64,000 nt of DNA, from the NCBI RefSeq assembly GCF_003258705.1, contig NZ_CP029480.1:1240001-1304000 (forward strand). The letters are read 5' to 3'. The position numbers and the translations under genes are program-made. The notes under the pieces were generated by a model, which searched no databases, was not told where the DNA came from, and worked only from the letters and a program-made list of their open reading frames with translations. The DNA is from Arcticibacterium luteifluviistationis. Its GTDB lineage: Bacteria > Bacteroidota > Bacteroidia > Cytophagales > Spirosomataceae. Positions 8,761-18,516 of this stretch are shown in pieces. The stretch's first letter is position 1. Every line of letters starts with the position of its first letter.

Positions 8761-8821
8761 TAAAGATAATAAAACATTTCAAAATACAATCGATTGGCTT
8801 TTGGAATTAATCGTATATTTG
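8761..8821. promoter_or_regulatory. Divergent kduI / lacI promoters sharing a LacI-type operator
   Basis: CAATCGATTG at 8787-8796 is a perfect 10-bp palindrome with the central CG typical of LacI-family operators. Rightward, its TTG (8794-8796) is 17 bp from TATATTTG (8814-8821), an exact TAnnTTTG for the regulator gene. Leftward, the symmetric TTG (8789-8787 on the minus strand) is 18 bp from TATCTTTA (8768-8761) for kduI. One operator thus covers the -33 elements of both promoters. A half-site AATCG at 8809-8813 lies nearby. Confidence 0.6.
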
Positions 8822-8840
8822 TTGCACATTTAAAAGACAA

Positions 8841-9860
8841 ATGGAGACAAACAAGGTCACAATACATGACATTGCAAAGAGTTTAAACATTGATAGTTCC
8901 ACGGTTTCAAGAGCCTTGAACGATAGCCCTAGAGTTACTCAAAAAACCAAGGATAAAATCTTAGCAAAGGCTCAAAGTATGGGCTATCAGCGAAATATGC
9001 TGGCCTCAAATCTGCGAAAAAACGTAACCAATAGTATTGGTGTGGTAATACCCAGAATTTCGCGACACTTTTTCTCTTCCGTTATTCAAGGTATAGAAGA
9101 AACTGCCTATGACGCAGGCTACAGTGTGGTCATCTGTCAATCGCTAGAAGAACTAAAAAGAGAGCGTAATATCATTCAGACCTTAGTGGCTAATAGAGTG
9201 GCTGGTGTTTTGATTTCCATCTCCATGGAAACTACAAATTATGAGCATTTCCAAATTTTAAACAGTCAGGGTATACCTTATGTTTTTTTTGATCGTCATT
9301 GTGAAATACCGGCGAACAATAACGTAATCATAAATGATTTTAAAGGAGGGTATGATGCCACCCAACATTTAGTATCGAAAGGTTGTAAAAACATTCTTCA
9401 TTTTTCAGGGCCTGGTCATTTAGAAATATATAAGAACCGCTTAAAAGGTTACAAAAAAGCTCTATCTGATAACAATATCCTTTTTAAGACCGAAAATATA
9501 ATCAGTTCTAAGCTGATGGAACAAGACGGCAAAGTCATTACCAAAAAGCTCATGGACGATAAGGTAAACTTTGATGGTATCTTTTGTGCCAACGACCAAG
9601 TAGCCATAGGAGCTATAAAATATTTGAATGAAATAGGTGTAAAAATCCCTGAACAAGTAGCCATAGTAGGATTTAGTAATGAACCTGTTTCTAATGTAAT
9701 AACACCTAGTTTAACGACTATTGACCAACCCGGCTTTGAAATGGGGATAAAAGCAACAGAATTACTTATTAAAAACATAAAAGACCAAAGTGGGACATTG
9801 CCACCTGAAACAATTACTATGGAAACAAACCTTATTGAACGTAATTCGTCTCAGAAATGA
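8841..9860 (+). CDS. LacI-family transcriptional regulator
   Basis: The 339-residue protein has an N-terminal LacI helix-turn-helix (residues about 4-50: VTIHDIAKSLNIDSSTVSRALN...) with the hinge region near 55. The periplasmic-binding-like effector domain follows from about 60 to 330 (NSIGVVIPRISRHFF..., CANDQVAIGAIKYL, TTIDQPGFEMG). It is transcribed divergently from kduI-kduD-DUF4861 and the two promoters share the palindrome at 8787, so it most likely represses that operon and itself. The inducer is unknown; a keto-deoxy uronate pathway intermediate is a reasonable guess from context. Confidence 0.93.
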   Translation: METNKVTIHDIAKSLNIDSSTVSRALNDSPRVTQKTKDKILAKAQSMGYQRNMLASNLRKNVTNSIGVVIPRISRHFFSSVIQGIEETAYDAGYSVVICQSLEELKRERNIIQTLVANRVAGVLISISMETTNYEHFQILNSQGIPYVFFDRHCEIPANNNVIINDFKGGYDATQHLVSKGCKNILHFSGPGHLEIYKNRLKGYKKALSDNNILFKTENIISSKLMEQDGKVITKKLMDDKVNFDGIFCANDQVAIGAIKYLNEIGVKIPEQVAIVGFSNEPVSNVITPSLTTIDQPGFEMGIKATELLIKNIKDQSGTLPPETITMETNLIERNSSQK

Positions 9861-10040
9861 ATTATTAAGTACCTAACCTATTAAAAAAGCTACAACGCTA
9901 AACTATTGGGATGTAAACAATTTAGCCATTGCTTCTATATTAAAAAGGTTTAATGTTTTTGGTTTTAAAGGCTTAGTTTAAGATTATTGTTATTAAGTTA
10001 CTAACAATCAAACAGTTTAGATTACTCAAGCAAGCGTAGA

Positions 10041-13000
10041 ATGAGTTTAAAGAAGTATCTTTTTATTTTTTGTTATTTACTAAGCAGTATTTGTATTGGA
10101 CAATTCAACAATTTAAAATTTGAGAATTTAGATACATATAATGGGCTGTCTAGTAGTACATGCTTTGAGATATTTCAGGACCAAGATGGCTTTTTATGGT
10201 TTGGAACCATAGATGGTTTAAATAAATACAATGGCCATGAATTTGAGATTTTCAGGTCGGAACTAAACAATCAAAAGACATTAAGCAACAATAGAATTAA
10301 CGCCATAGAAGAAGATAGCGAAGGCAATTTATGGATTGGTACCAATAATGGATTAAATCTATATAACAAACAAACCAATGCTTTCACTAGAATAAATCTA
10401 TATAGCCAAGTCTCATTGGCAAATAGCTCTCAAAAAATCATAAATGACCTATTATTTGATGATACTACAAAAAAACTGTGGGTAGCCACTAATAATGGAG
10501 CTATTAAAATTGCTCTGGGAGACCATAGTGCCAACTCCAAAAACTATGAATATTCATACTACTTAAAAGACCAAACGGACGCAAACTCTTTAGATGACAA
10601 TATTGTAAATGTTATCTTAAAAGACGGTGACCAGAAAATATGGATTGGCACCAATGGTCAAAACTTAAATAGATACAATCCTACTAAAAACAACTTTGAC
10701 CGAATTCCAATACAAAATCAAAAGCCTTACGAGCTAAACCATAAGCCCAAAAAAGTATTCATAGATGCTGATGGTGACTTTTGGATAGGAAACGACCTTT
10801 CCAACTTGATTCTATGGAAGAGAAAAGAAAACGAATTCAAGCATGTTGCTTTGGTTAACAAAACCATCCCAATTCATGATATTTATCAAGACAAAAATGG
10901 CCTTTTCTGGGTTTCAGCTGATGCCTTTGGCCTATATTTGTTTTCAAAAGACAAAGGAGAAGTAAAGCTAGAAAAGCATATCGAAAGCAATACCTCCGAC
11001 CCCTTCTCTCTACCAAACAACAAACCCGCCAAAATATTCGAAGATACAAAAGGAATATACTGGATAGGCAGTTATGACAAAGGCGTTAGCAAACTAGACC
11101 CCACTAACTATTCTTTTGGCCATTACTATTATCAAGCTAACAACCCTAATGGCTTAAATGAGAAAATAGTCCAGTCTGTATTAGAAGACTCCAAAGGGAG
11201 AATTTGGATTAGTGCTTATAATGGAGGCCTTAACCTTTTTGACGAGAAAACGAAGTCGTTTAAACATTATAGTAGCAGCCGAACTGGCTTAAGTTCCGAC
11301 AGGATTCTATACACTTTTCAAAGCAGTGATGGGAGTATTTGGGTTTGTACATTAGACGGAGGTGTAAATAAATTCAACCCTGAGAACAACAGTTTTCAGA
11401 CTTTCCTTCACAAAAAAAACGACCCTAATTCTATAGGTCAAAGTTCAGTATGGACAGGCACCGAAGATAAGTTAAAAAGGATATGGTTTGGATTAAGAAC
11501 CGAAGGACTAAGCCTTTACGACCCTAAGACCGGCCATTTTAAGACATACAAAAACACAAATATTAAGGAGAAAGGCTTAGTAAGCAACTCGGTAATTTGC
11601 AATTTTATTGATTCTCAAAACCGCCTTTTCATAGGTACCTCACTCGGCTTAAATTATGTGGAACTTGACAAGCTGGATGGTTATATTCCAAAAGACATCC
11701 CTTTTAAGCTTATTAAAGAAAAAAATTTAGAAGGTGCCGGAATAAACTATGTGACCGAGGATAGTTCAGGTAATATCTGGATAGGGTCAGATTATGGAGT
11801 TTATAAGCTAAACAAAAAATTAAAACTTGAAAAGTCATACTCCTCCAATAATGGTTTACCCAACAATCTTGTCATAGGAATAAAAGAGGACAACAATAAA
11901 AAGATATGGATAACCACCAAAGGGGGCTTGTCTTTGCTAGACCCAAAAACAGATAATTTCAAAAACTATAATGTTCATGATGGAATTCAAGGGCCCGAAT
12001 TTCAGACAAAGTCCATTGAAAAAACGAAAAACGGACGTATCATAGTTGGAGGTATTAATGGTTTCAATATTTTTCAGCCTAGTGACATTAAAACCTCAAA
12101 TACCGATAGCCTGCACCCACTGATAACAAAGTTTAAACTAAATAATAAAATAGTTTCTGCCGGAGATACCATCAATGGACGCGTGCTTCTAAATAAGGGG
12201 ATTTCGAAAACTAAAAACCTTACTTTAAAGTACAATGAAAACTATATCTCGTTTGAGATTGTGGCTCTTCATTTTGACAATTCTGAACAGGTCAAGTACG
12301 CTTACAGAATGAAAGGACTTGATAACGAATTCATTAGTCTAGGCTCTAACAGAGTTGTAAATCTTTCAAACTTAGAATTCGGAAATTATATTTTTGAAGT
12401 GAAAGCTTCGCTTACTGGCGATTGGGATTCGGCTGAAACGGCCTATTTAAACATTGAAATCACCCCTCCTCTTTGGAGAACTTGGTGGGCGTATCTGATT
12501 TACTTCATTTTGGGTTCACTCCTGCTATGGGCCTTAGTGCACTACTATACCCTCAAAATACGAGAAGACCAGCAGCATGAGTTAGACCAAAAACAACTAG
12601 AGTTTTTCATGAATGTGTCTCATGAGTTTAGAACGCCTTTAACGCTTATTCTAAATCCCGTAAATAAAATATTAGCCAATTTCGGAAATGACCCACAAGT
12701 GATAAAAGCCTCCGCTACATCTATACAACGAAGTGCAAGGCGACTGATGCACTTGGTAAACCAATTACTGGATTACCGGAAAATGGACGTTGGCATGTAT
12801 CCTATGCAGTTAGAAAAAGGGGATATTGTCAAGTTTAGTAAAGAGATATTTTCACTTTTTAAAGATTTAGCTCTAAAAAAAGATATCCTCTACACATTTA
12901 AAAATAGCCCAGAGACTATCAACTGCCTTTTTGACTTTGATAAAGTTGAAAAAATCATCACTAACTTAATTTCAAACGCCATAAAATTCACCAACAGCGA

Positions 13001-14228
13001 AGGTTCTATTTCTGTATCGGTTGAGAAAATTAAGCTTCCAGCCAGTAATTCAAAACTCGCTTTATTTAAAAAGAAAGAATTGACAGACTACATTCTTCTG
13101 ACGGTAGAAGACACTGGAATTGGCCTAGATACAGACCAAAAGCAAAACATTTTTTCACGCTTCTACAGTATTGACAAAACTAAATCAGGAACTGGAATTG
13201 GGCTTAATTTCACCAAAGGATTAGTAGAACTTCATGGCGGTGAAATATCAATAGATAGTAAACGAAAAAAAGGAACAAAATTCATTGTTAAACTACCTTA
13301 CGATGTAAAATCAAAACCCAAAAATGTAGAAAACGTCAAAAATGAATACCTCATAAATTCTATGAGAGCTGTGGAATATGATATGCTAATATCAAACGAC
13401 ACCACTTCTGACAACAATGATGACAAAAAGTCTAAGCTAATTACCAATGAGAAACTACCAATGGTGCTCATAGTAGAAGACAATAAAGAATTAAGAGTAC
13501 ACCTGACCAATGACCTTAAAGACTCGTATCAGGTAAAAGAGGCTGTTAATGGAGAGGAAGGACTAAAAATGATAGAAAAGCACCATCCTGACATAGTAAT
13601 TTCTGATGTGATGATGCCCAAAATGGATGGCTTTGAGATGTGTAAATTGATGAAAACCGATTTAGAAACATCTCACATTCCTATAATATTATTAACTGCC
13701 AGAACATTAGAAGAAGACCGCATAGAAGGTTATGAAAATGGTGCTGACGGCTATCTATCTAAACCTTTTTCTATTGACGTTCTTAGGTCTAGAATAAGCA
13801 ATCTTTTGGTGGCAAAAAACAGGCTACGCCAACGCTTCTCAGAGATTGGAGGTGTTTTTCCGTCAAGAGAAGTCACTACCAACAATATTGATGAGGCGTT
13901 TTTAGATAAAGCGACAAGAATAGTCATGAAAAACATCAGTGACCTTGATTTCAAACAAGAAGATTTACTGAAAGATATGCATTTGGGAAGGTCACAGTTT
14001 TATAGAAAAATAAATGCTCTAACCGGAAACAATCCTAGCCATTTTATAAGAACCATTCGCCTTCGTTACGCTTCGGATTTGCTGCTAAAAAACGAATATT
14101 CTATCAAAGAAATTACCTATATGGCAGGATTCAACTCTACCGCATATTTCAGTAAAACCTTCCGTGAGTTATTTGAACTTACCCCTACTCAATATATGGA
14201 GCAAGCTGCAAAAACCGTAAAATCGTAA
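10041..14228 (+). CDS. Hybrid two-component system regulator (HTCS)
   Basis: This 1395-residue one-protein sensor-regulator starts with a signal peptide. A periplasmic Reg_prop beta-propeller follows, with many repeats of the DGxLWFGTxxGLN type (about 25-690), then a Y_Y_Y domain (about 700-800) and one transmembrane helix (about 817-837). The cytoplasmic part has a HisKA domain with phospho-acceptor His861 in NVSHEFRTPLT and a HATPase domain (about 970-1095, DTGIGL, GTGIGL). A receiver domain follows with Asp1189 in ISDVMMPKMDG, then a C-terminal AraC-type HTH (about 1290-1390). HTCS proteins sense glycan breakdown products in the periplasm and switch on the local utilisation genes. A truncated ghost of this gene's 3' end lies at 20612-20704, and the last 36 bp of the gene are part of the 113-bp repeat shared with that site. 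Confidence 0.95.
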   Translation: MSLKKYLFIFCYLLSSICIGQFNNLKFENLDTYNGLSSSTCFEIFQDQDGFLWFGTIDGLNKYNGHEFEIFRSELNNQKTLSNNRINAIEEDSEGNLWIGTNNGLNLYNKQTNAFTRINLYSQVSLANSSQKIINDLLFDDTTKKLWVATNNGAIKIALGDHSANSKNYEYSYYLKDQTDANSLDDNIVNVILKDGDQKIWIGTNGQNLNRYNPTKNNFDRIPIQNQKPYELNHKPKKVFIDADGDFWIGNDLSNLILWKRKENEFKHVALVNKTIPIHDIYQDKNGLFWVSADAFGLYLFSKDKGEVKLEKHIESNTSDPFSLPNNKPAKIFEDTKGIYWIGSYDKGVSKLDPTNYSFGHYYYQANNPNGLNEKIVQSVLEDSKGRIWISAYNGGLNLFDEKTKSFKHYSSSRTGLSSDRILYTFQSSDGSIWVCTLDGGVNKFNPENNSFQTFLHKKNDPNSIGQSSVWTGTEDKLKRIWFGLRTEGLSLYDPKTGHFKTYKNTNIKEKGLVSNSVICNFIDSQNRLFIGTSLGLNYVELDKLDGYIPKDIPFKLIKEKNLEGAGINYVTEDSSGNIWIGSDYGVYKLNKKLKLEKSYSSNNGLPNNLVIGIKEDNNKKIWITTKGGLSLLDPKTDNFKNYNVHDGIQGPEFQTKSIEKTKNGRIIVGGINGFNIFQPSDIKTSNTDSLHPLITKFKLNNKIVSAGDTINGRVLLNKGISKTKNLTLKYNENYISFEIVALHFDNSEQVKYAYRMKGLDNEFISLGSNRVVNLSNLEFGNYIFEVKASLTGDWDSAETAYLNIEITPPLWRTWWAYLIYFILGSLLLWALVHYYTLKIREDQQHELDQKQLEFFMNVSHEFRTPLTLILNPVNKILANFGNDPQVIKASATSIQRSARRLMHLVNQLLDYRKMDVGMYPMQLEKGDIVKFSKEIFSLFKDLALKKDILYTFKNSPETINCLFDFDKVEKIITNLISNAIKFTNSEGSISVSVEKIKLPASNSKLALFKKKELTDYILLTVEDTGIGLDTDQKQNIFSRFYSIDKTKSGTGIGLNFTKGLVELHGGEISIDSKRKKGTKFIVKLPYDVKSKPKNVENVKNEYLINSMRAVEYDMLISNDTTSDNNDDKKSKLITNEKLPMVLIVEDNKELRVHLTNDLKDSYQVKEAVNGEEGLKMIEKHHPDIVISDVMMPKMDGFEMCKLMKTDLETSHIPIILLTARTLEEDRIEGYENGADGYLSKPFSIDVLRSRISNLLVAKNRLRQRFSEIGGVFPSREVTTNNIDEAFLDKATRIVMKNISDLDFKQEDLLKDMHLGRSQFYRKINALTGNNPSHFIRTIRLRYASDLLLKNEYSIKEITYMAGFNSTAYFSKTFRELFELTPTQYMEQAAKTVKS

Positions 14229-14305
14229 CACTTAGTTGTTTAATTCAGGCATTTCTGCGTCTACCACGCTTTGCCATTGTTTTAAATCAGCCGCTAATTC
14301 TTTGG
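14193..14305. repeat. 113-bp direct repeat, copy 1
   Basis: This copy is identical to 20669-20781 except for two C/T differences just after the regulator stop codon, with no gaps (constant offset 6476). It covers the last codons of the hybrid regulator and, convergently, the last codons of a sulfatase gene. In copy 2 the sulfatase is complete and the regulator is a ghost; here the reverse is true. Confidence 0.95.
14232..14305 (-). pseudogene. 3' fragment of a sulfatase gene
   Basis: On the minus strand this stretch matches the final 74 bp of the sulfatase at 20708-22096 without a mismatch, including its stop codon. Right of 14305 the similarity stops abruptly. It is a dead duplicate end, not a gene. 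Confidence 0.9.
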
Positions 14306-14329
14306 TCTCGGTTATTTTTTTTGACGCTA

Positions 14330-14520
14330 ACCATTTTAAATTATGACGTAGAAAGCATAATTAAAACTAGCCGCTAATTAAGCTTTCAAGCTAATTGAAG
14401 CCAAAACTCCTCAACACTTTAATCCACTAAAAACAAGATTCAATTAGCTTACGCTTGTAAAAACCTATATTTTAAATCCTGCCAAACAAAGCTAAATATA
14501 GCACCTAGAGGTCTCTAGTT
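14330..14520. repeat. Intergenic region homologous to the one upstream of 25421
   Basis: Blocks shared in the same order with 25075-25260 include TTTAAATTATGA, AAGCATAATT, TTCAAGCT and ACCTATATTTTA, with small gaps between. Nothing codes here. It is a diverged duplicate of the regulatory region between the GH97 and MFS genes, now serving the GH10 operon. The rest of the gap from 14521 to 14658 is AT-rich and shows no gene. Confidence 0.65.
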
Positions 14521-14658
14521 TTATTTGAGAGCATAAAATTAAATTTTTAAATGATACTAATTTTATTACAAATAGAGTGGAGTTTTTATGCTTTATACAA
14601 CTTGAATTATTAAAAATATTATTGAAATAATTTCATAATGACAATAAACTTAACTAAC

Positions 14659-14681
14659 CTTATGGTATAATTAACCATAAG
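14659..14681 (+). promoter_or_regulatory. Inverted repeat just upstream of the GH10 gene
   Basis: CTTATGGT (14659-14666) and ACCATAAG (14674-14681) form a perfect 8-bp inverted repeat with a 7-bp spacer, ending 12 bp before the ATG. It is a good candidate operator for the xylan operon, for example for the Nudix-type regulator at 19622, or a 5'-UTR hairpin. Confidence 0.45.
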
Positions 14682-14693
14682 CTACAACGAATC

Positions 14694-15818
14694 ATGAAAT
14701 TTAGTCTCTATAAAATGACAAGATTGTCTTTATTATTTTTTTTAGTTATTCAAATTTTCTCCTGTCAAAACGTCGAAAAAGAAGAGTTATCGCTAAAAAA
14801 CGCTTTTGAAAATGACTTCATAATTGGAACAGCAGTAGGTGTATCAGAAATTAATGGAAGTAATCTGTTGGCAGATAAATTGATCAAAAAACAGTTTAAA
14901 GTTATTACTCCGGAAAATGATATGAAAAGTGAGATAATACATCCTGAATGGGATAAATACGACTTTGAAGTTTCGGATAAAATCATTGCCTTTGGAGAAA
15001 ATAATAATATCGATATTGTTGGCCATACCTTAATTTGGCATAGTCAATTATCACCGTTTATTAGCGAAGATATTTCATCAGACTCACTGAGACTATTTAT
15101 GGAAAACCATATTAATACTGTAGGTGGTCGTTATGACGGAAAAGTTTTAGGCTGGGATGTTGTAAATGAGGCATTGAATGAAGATGGAACATTAAGGAAT
15201 TCTATTTTTTTACAGAAATTAGGAAAAAATTATATCAAATATGCATTTGAATATGCAAATAAGGCAACCCCTAATTCAGAGCTTTACTATAATGATTATA
15301 ACATAGAACAGCCCGAAAAGCGAGAAGGCGTTATTAAGCTGGTGAAATCTATCCAGGATGCTGGTTTAAGAATAGATGGTGTTGGTATTCAGGCACATTG
15401 GAGTATTAATAATTTGCCATTAAAAGAAATAGAGGAAAGTATTATAGCTTTTAGTAAACTAAATGTAAAAGTTATGTTTACGGAACTTGATCTTACGGTT
15501 CTTCCTAACCCATGGGAACTCCAGGGGGCAGATGTCAATCAAAACTTTGAAGGAGATCCTAAAATGAACCCATATGTTGATGGGCTACCCATTGAAGTTG
15601 AGCAAAAGTTAGCTGAAAGCTATAAAAGCCTTTTTGAACTATTTTTAAAGCATAGTGATAAAATTAGTAGAGTCTCTTTTTGGGGTGTAAATGACGGTCA
15701 ATCTTGGCTTAATGGTTGGCCTATTAATAATAGAACTAATTATCCTTTACTTTTCGATAGAGACTATAAGCCCAAAAAGGCTTTTTATGAAGTAATTCAA
15801 TTAAAAGCCAAACAATAA
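14694..15818 (+). CDS. GH10 endo-1,4-beta-xylanase, lipoprotein
   Basis: The 374-residue enzyme begins with a lipoprotein signal (lipobox IFSC, Cys about 24), so it is probably anchored at the outer membrane or periplasmic face. The GH10 (beta/alpha)8 domain runs from about 35 to the end, with the acid/base Glu159 in WDVVNEAL and the nucleophile Glu264 in FTELDLTV. Also visible are GHTLIWHSQ and FWGVNDGQSWLNGWP near the C-terminus. It hydrolyses the beta-1,4-xylan backbone. It heads an operon with a GPH symporter (its stop overlaps the next ATG by one base) and a cytoplasmic GH43, a complete xylo-oligosaccharide uptake and hydrolysis set. Confidence 0.96.
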   Translation: MKFSLYKMTRLSLLFFLVIQIFSCQNVEKEELSLKNAFENDFIIGTAVGVSEINGSNLLADKLIKKQFKVITPENDMKSEIIHPEWDKYDFEVSDKIIAFGENNNIDIVGHTLIWHSQLSPFISEDISSDSLRLFMENHINTVGGRYDGKVLGWDVVNEALNEDGTLRNSIFLQKLGKNYIKYAFEYANKATPNSELYYNDYNIEQPEKREGVIKLVKSIQDAGLRIDGVGIQAHWSINNLPLKEIEESIIAFSKLNVKVMFTELDLTVLPNPWELQGADVNQNFEGDPKMNPYVDGLPIEVEQKLAESYKSLFELFLKHSDKISRVSFWGVNDGQSWLNGWPINNRTNYPLLFDRDYKPKKAFYEVIQLKAKQ

Positions 15819-17257
15819 TGCCAACAAATAAAATAAAAAGCAATACGCATAAACTTTCAGTATTAGAAAAAGTAGGCTATAGTTTGGGAGATTTGGCTGC
15901 AAATCTAGTTTTTCAAACGCTAGTGACCTACCTAGCTTACTTCTATACAGACATTTATGGTCTAAAACCTGAAGATGCTACCTTAGTGACTCTTTTTGTG
16001 GGTCTGTTTGCCGCTTTCGTCTTTAACCCAGTGATGGGGGCCGTAGCAGACCGTACCAGTACTCGTTGGGGTAAATTTAGACCTTGGATTTTGTGGACAG
16101 CCGTACCACTAGGTTTAGCAGCATTGTTAGCTTTTAGTACTCCCGATTTTTCTTATAAAGGGAAAGTCATTTATGCTATTATCACCTATAGTTTATTGTT
16201 GCTTCTTTATGCCGCCAATAACCTTCCCTACTCCGCTTTAAGTGGAGTTATCACTGGAAATATGGCGGAACGTAATAGTATGTCCGCCTATCGTTTTGTG
16301 GCGGTGATGTTCTCGCAGTTTTTTGTACAGGTGTTTATGTATAATCTCATCCTAAAAGCTGGTGATGGCGATAAAGCCGCAGGTATTGAAAAGGTGATGA
16401 CCATCTTGGCCATTGTTGGTACTGTAATGCTTCTGATTACTTTCTTTACCACCAAAGAAAGAGTAGTGCCTAAACCCGAGCAGAAATCGACTTTGAAAGA
16501 AGACTTGGGTGATTTATTTAAAAACATCCCATGGATCATCATGCTGGTAGTTACTACTTTGGTATTCATTACGCTGGCACTTAAAGGTGGCTCTTATGTG
16601 TATTATTTTGAAAACTATGTCAGTCCAGACTCCTTAACTAGCTTTTTGTCTCCATTAAAACCGTACTTACCCAAATTTGAAAATGATATTTCAATGGGTC
16701 TTGGGGTATTTAATGGTGGTGGTATTTTAATTGGCCTTATAGGCATCATGCTATCTAAAACATTGGCAGATAAGTATGGAAAAAGAAATGTATTTGGAGC
16801 TTCTCTATTTGTCTCTACGCTATTCATTATAGTATTTTATTTCTTCCCGCCACAGGCAATAGGTCTTATATTTGGTTGTCAGATATTACATATGTTTTTC
16901 TATGGCATCAGTACCCCTATCTTATGGACCATGATAGCTGACGTAGCAGATTACTCAGAATGGTTAAACAACCGCAGAGCCACTGCCATTATTTTCTCTG
17001 CCATGATGGTAGGCCTGAAGGGTGGCTTGAGCATCGGTAGCTCTCTGCTTACACTCATTTTAGGCATCTTTAATTATATGCCTCAGTCAAGTAGCGAGCA
17101 GTCTCCCGAAACCATAAACGGCATCAAAATGCTGGTTAGTATTTTCCCAGCAGTTCCATTTTTAATAGCCGTGGGGCTCATATTTTTCTATAAAATAAAC
17201 AAAGCCATGGAATTGAAACTAGAATCAGAATTAAAAATCAGAAGACAAGAAAACTAA
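15818..17257 (+). CDS. GPH-family sugar:cation symporter
   Basis: The 479-residue integral membrane protein has about 12 hydrophobic segments. The N-terminus VGYSLGDLAANLVFQ followed by a helix and the D-R-T-S-T-RWGKFRPW loop is typical of the glycoside-pentoside-hexuronide (MelB/XynP-like) family. It should carry xylo-oligosaccharides or xylosides across the inner membrane with H+ or Na+. The ATG overlaps the GH10 stop as TAATG, so the two are translationally coupled. GH43 follows 17 bp later. Confidence 0.92.
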   Translation: MPTNKIKSNTHKLSVLEKVGYSLGDLAANLVFQTLVTYLAYFYTDIYGLKPEDATLVTLFVGLFAAFVFNPVMGAVADRTSTRWGKFRPWILWTAVPLGLAALLAFSTPDFSYKGKVIYAIITYSLLLLLYAANNLPYSALSGVITGNMAERNSMSAYRFVAVMFSQFFVQVFMYNLILKAGDGDKAAGIEKVMTILAIVGTVMLLITFFTTKERVVPKPEQKSTLKEDLGDLFKNIPWIIMLVVTTLVFITLALKGGSYVYYFENYVSPDSLTSFLSPLKPYLPKFENDISMGLGVFNGGGILIGLIGIMLSKTLADKYGKRNVFGASLFVSTLFIIVFYFFPPQAIGLIFGCQILHMFFYGISTPILWTMIADVADYSEWLNNRRATAIIFSAMMVGLKGGLSIGSSLLTLILGIFNYMPQSSSEQSPETINGIKMLVSIFPAVPFLIAVGLIFFYKINKAMELKLESELKIRRQEN

Positions 17258-17274
17258 AATTACTTATTATTGAA

Positions 17275-18318
17275 ATGCCAGAAAATAGCATAGAACATAT
17301 TGATTTTAAAGAGTTAAATGAAAAGTCGATTTCACAGCCATTAGTCAAACACATTTATACCGCAGATCCTTCTGCTCATTATTTTAACGGCAAAATCTAC
17401 ATTTACCCATCTCATGATGTTGATGCTGGTGAGGCATTTGATGATTTGGGAAGTCACTTTGCCATGGAAGACTACCATGTGATCTCTATGGACACGGTAG
17501 ATAGCGAAGCCTTGGACAATGGCATTGCTCTACATGTAGATGATGTGGCCTGGGCAGATAAACAAATGTGGGCACCAGATGCCAACGAAAAAGACGGTAA
17601 ATACTATCTATTTTTTCCTGCCAAAGGCTATGATGGAATTTTTAAAATCGGCGTAGCGATAAGTGACTCGCCTACCGGGCCTTTTACTTCACAGCCTGAA
17701 GCCATCAAAGATAGTTTTTCCATTGACCCAGCTGTTTTTAAAGATGACGATGGCAGCTACTACATGTATTTTGGTGGTATTTGGGGAGGGCAATTGCAGC
17801 GTTGGAGAGAAGGTGTATTTAATGCTTCTGAACCTGACAGCCCTTTTGCTCATTTACCGGCAGACGATGAACCAGCTCTTTGCCCTAAAGTGGCAAAAAT
17901 GACTGACGACCTTCTAGAGTTTGCACATGAGGCTAAAGACCTAGTAATTTTAGATGAAAAAGGCGATCCATTACTTCAGGGAGATACAGATAAAAGGTTT
18001 TTTGAAGCCGCATGGATGCATAAGTATAATGGCAAATATTACTTCTCTTATTCTACGGGTGATAGCCATTTAATCTGTTATGCTATAGGTGATAATCCGT
18101 ATGGACCATTTACCTATGCAGGTAAAGTATTAGAACCCGTTGTAGGTTGGACGTCGCACCACTCCATCTGTAAAATAGAAAACGATTGGTATTTGTTTTA
18201 TCATGATTCCAGCCTTTCTAAAGGAACTACTCATTTACGTAGTGTAAAAATGACAAAAATCACTCATTTGTCTGATGGCTCTATAGAAACTATTAATCCA
18301 TATAGAGCAACCTTTTAA
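17275..18318 (+). CDS. GH43 beta-xylosidase / alpha-L-arabinofuranosidase
   Basis: The 347-residue five-bladed beta-propeller hydrolase lacks a signal peptide, so it is cytoplasmic. The three GH43 catalytic acids are recognisable: Asp31 in YTADPSAH (base), Asp151 in SIDPAVF (pKa modulator) and Glu244 in FFEAAWM (acid). It probably releases xylose (or arabinose) from oligosaccharides imported by the adjacent symporter. It is the third gene of the GH10 operon, and pentose-phosphate genes follow. Which of the two sugars is preferred cannot be read from the sequence. Confidence 0.92.
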   Translation: MPENSIEHIDFKELNEKSISQPLVKHIYTADPSAHYFNGKIYIYPSHDVDAGEAFDDLGSHFAMEDYHVISMDTVDSEALDNGIALHVDDVAWADKQMWAPDANEKDGKYYLFFPAKGYDGIFKIGVAISDSPTGPFTSQPEAIKDSFSIDPAVFKDDDGSYYMYFGGIWGGQLQRWREGVFNASEPDSPFAHLPADDEPALCPKVAKMTDDLLEFAHEAKDLVILDEKGDPLLQGDTDKRFFEAAWMHKYNGKYYFSYSTGDSHLICYAIGDNPYGPFTYAGKVLEPVVGWTSHHSICKIENDWYLFYHDSSLSKGTTHLRSVKMTKITHLSDGSIETINPYRATF

Positions 18319-18516
18319 AAATCAGATCTTGTATTTCGCAGGATAATACATTGGAAATCCATCTGTATAAGCTGCACTAGTTGACATTAAAAGTATCAAA
18401 AGCATAAGTGTCGTCAGCAACCTGAATCAGTAATAAGCATATTAACACTGAAAATGGATGGGCTACACAGGGTATAATTCCTAAATAAGCATCTATTCGG
18501 CTTATCATCAAGCCTT

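Noticed and set aside
10855-11049. Antisense frame inside the hybrid regulator gene (and similar short frames across other genes)
   Set aside because: It overlaps a long, well-supported gene, shows no start context or domain, and its composition is that of a complementary-strand shadow.
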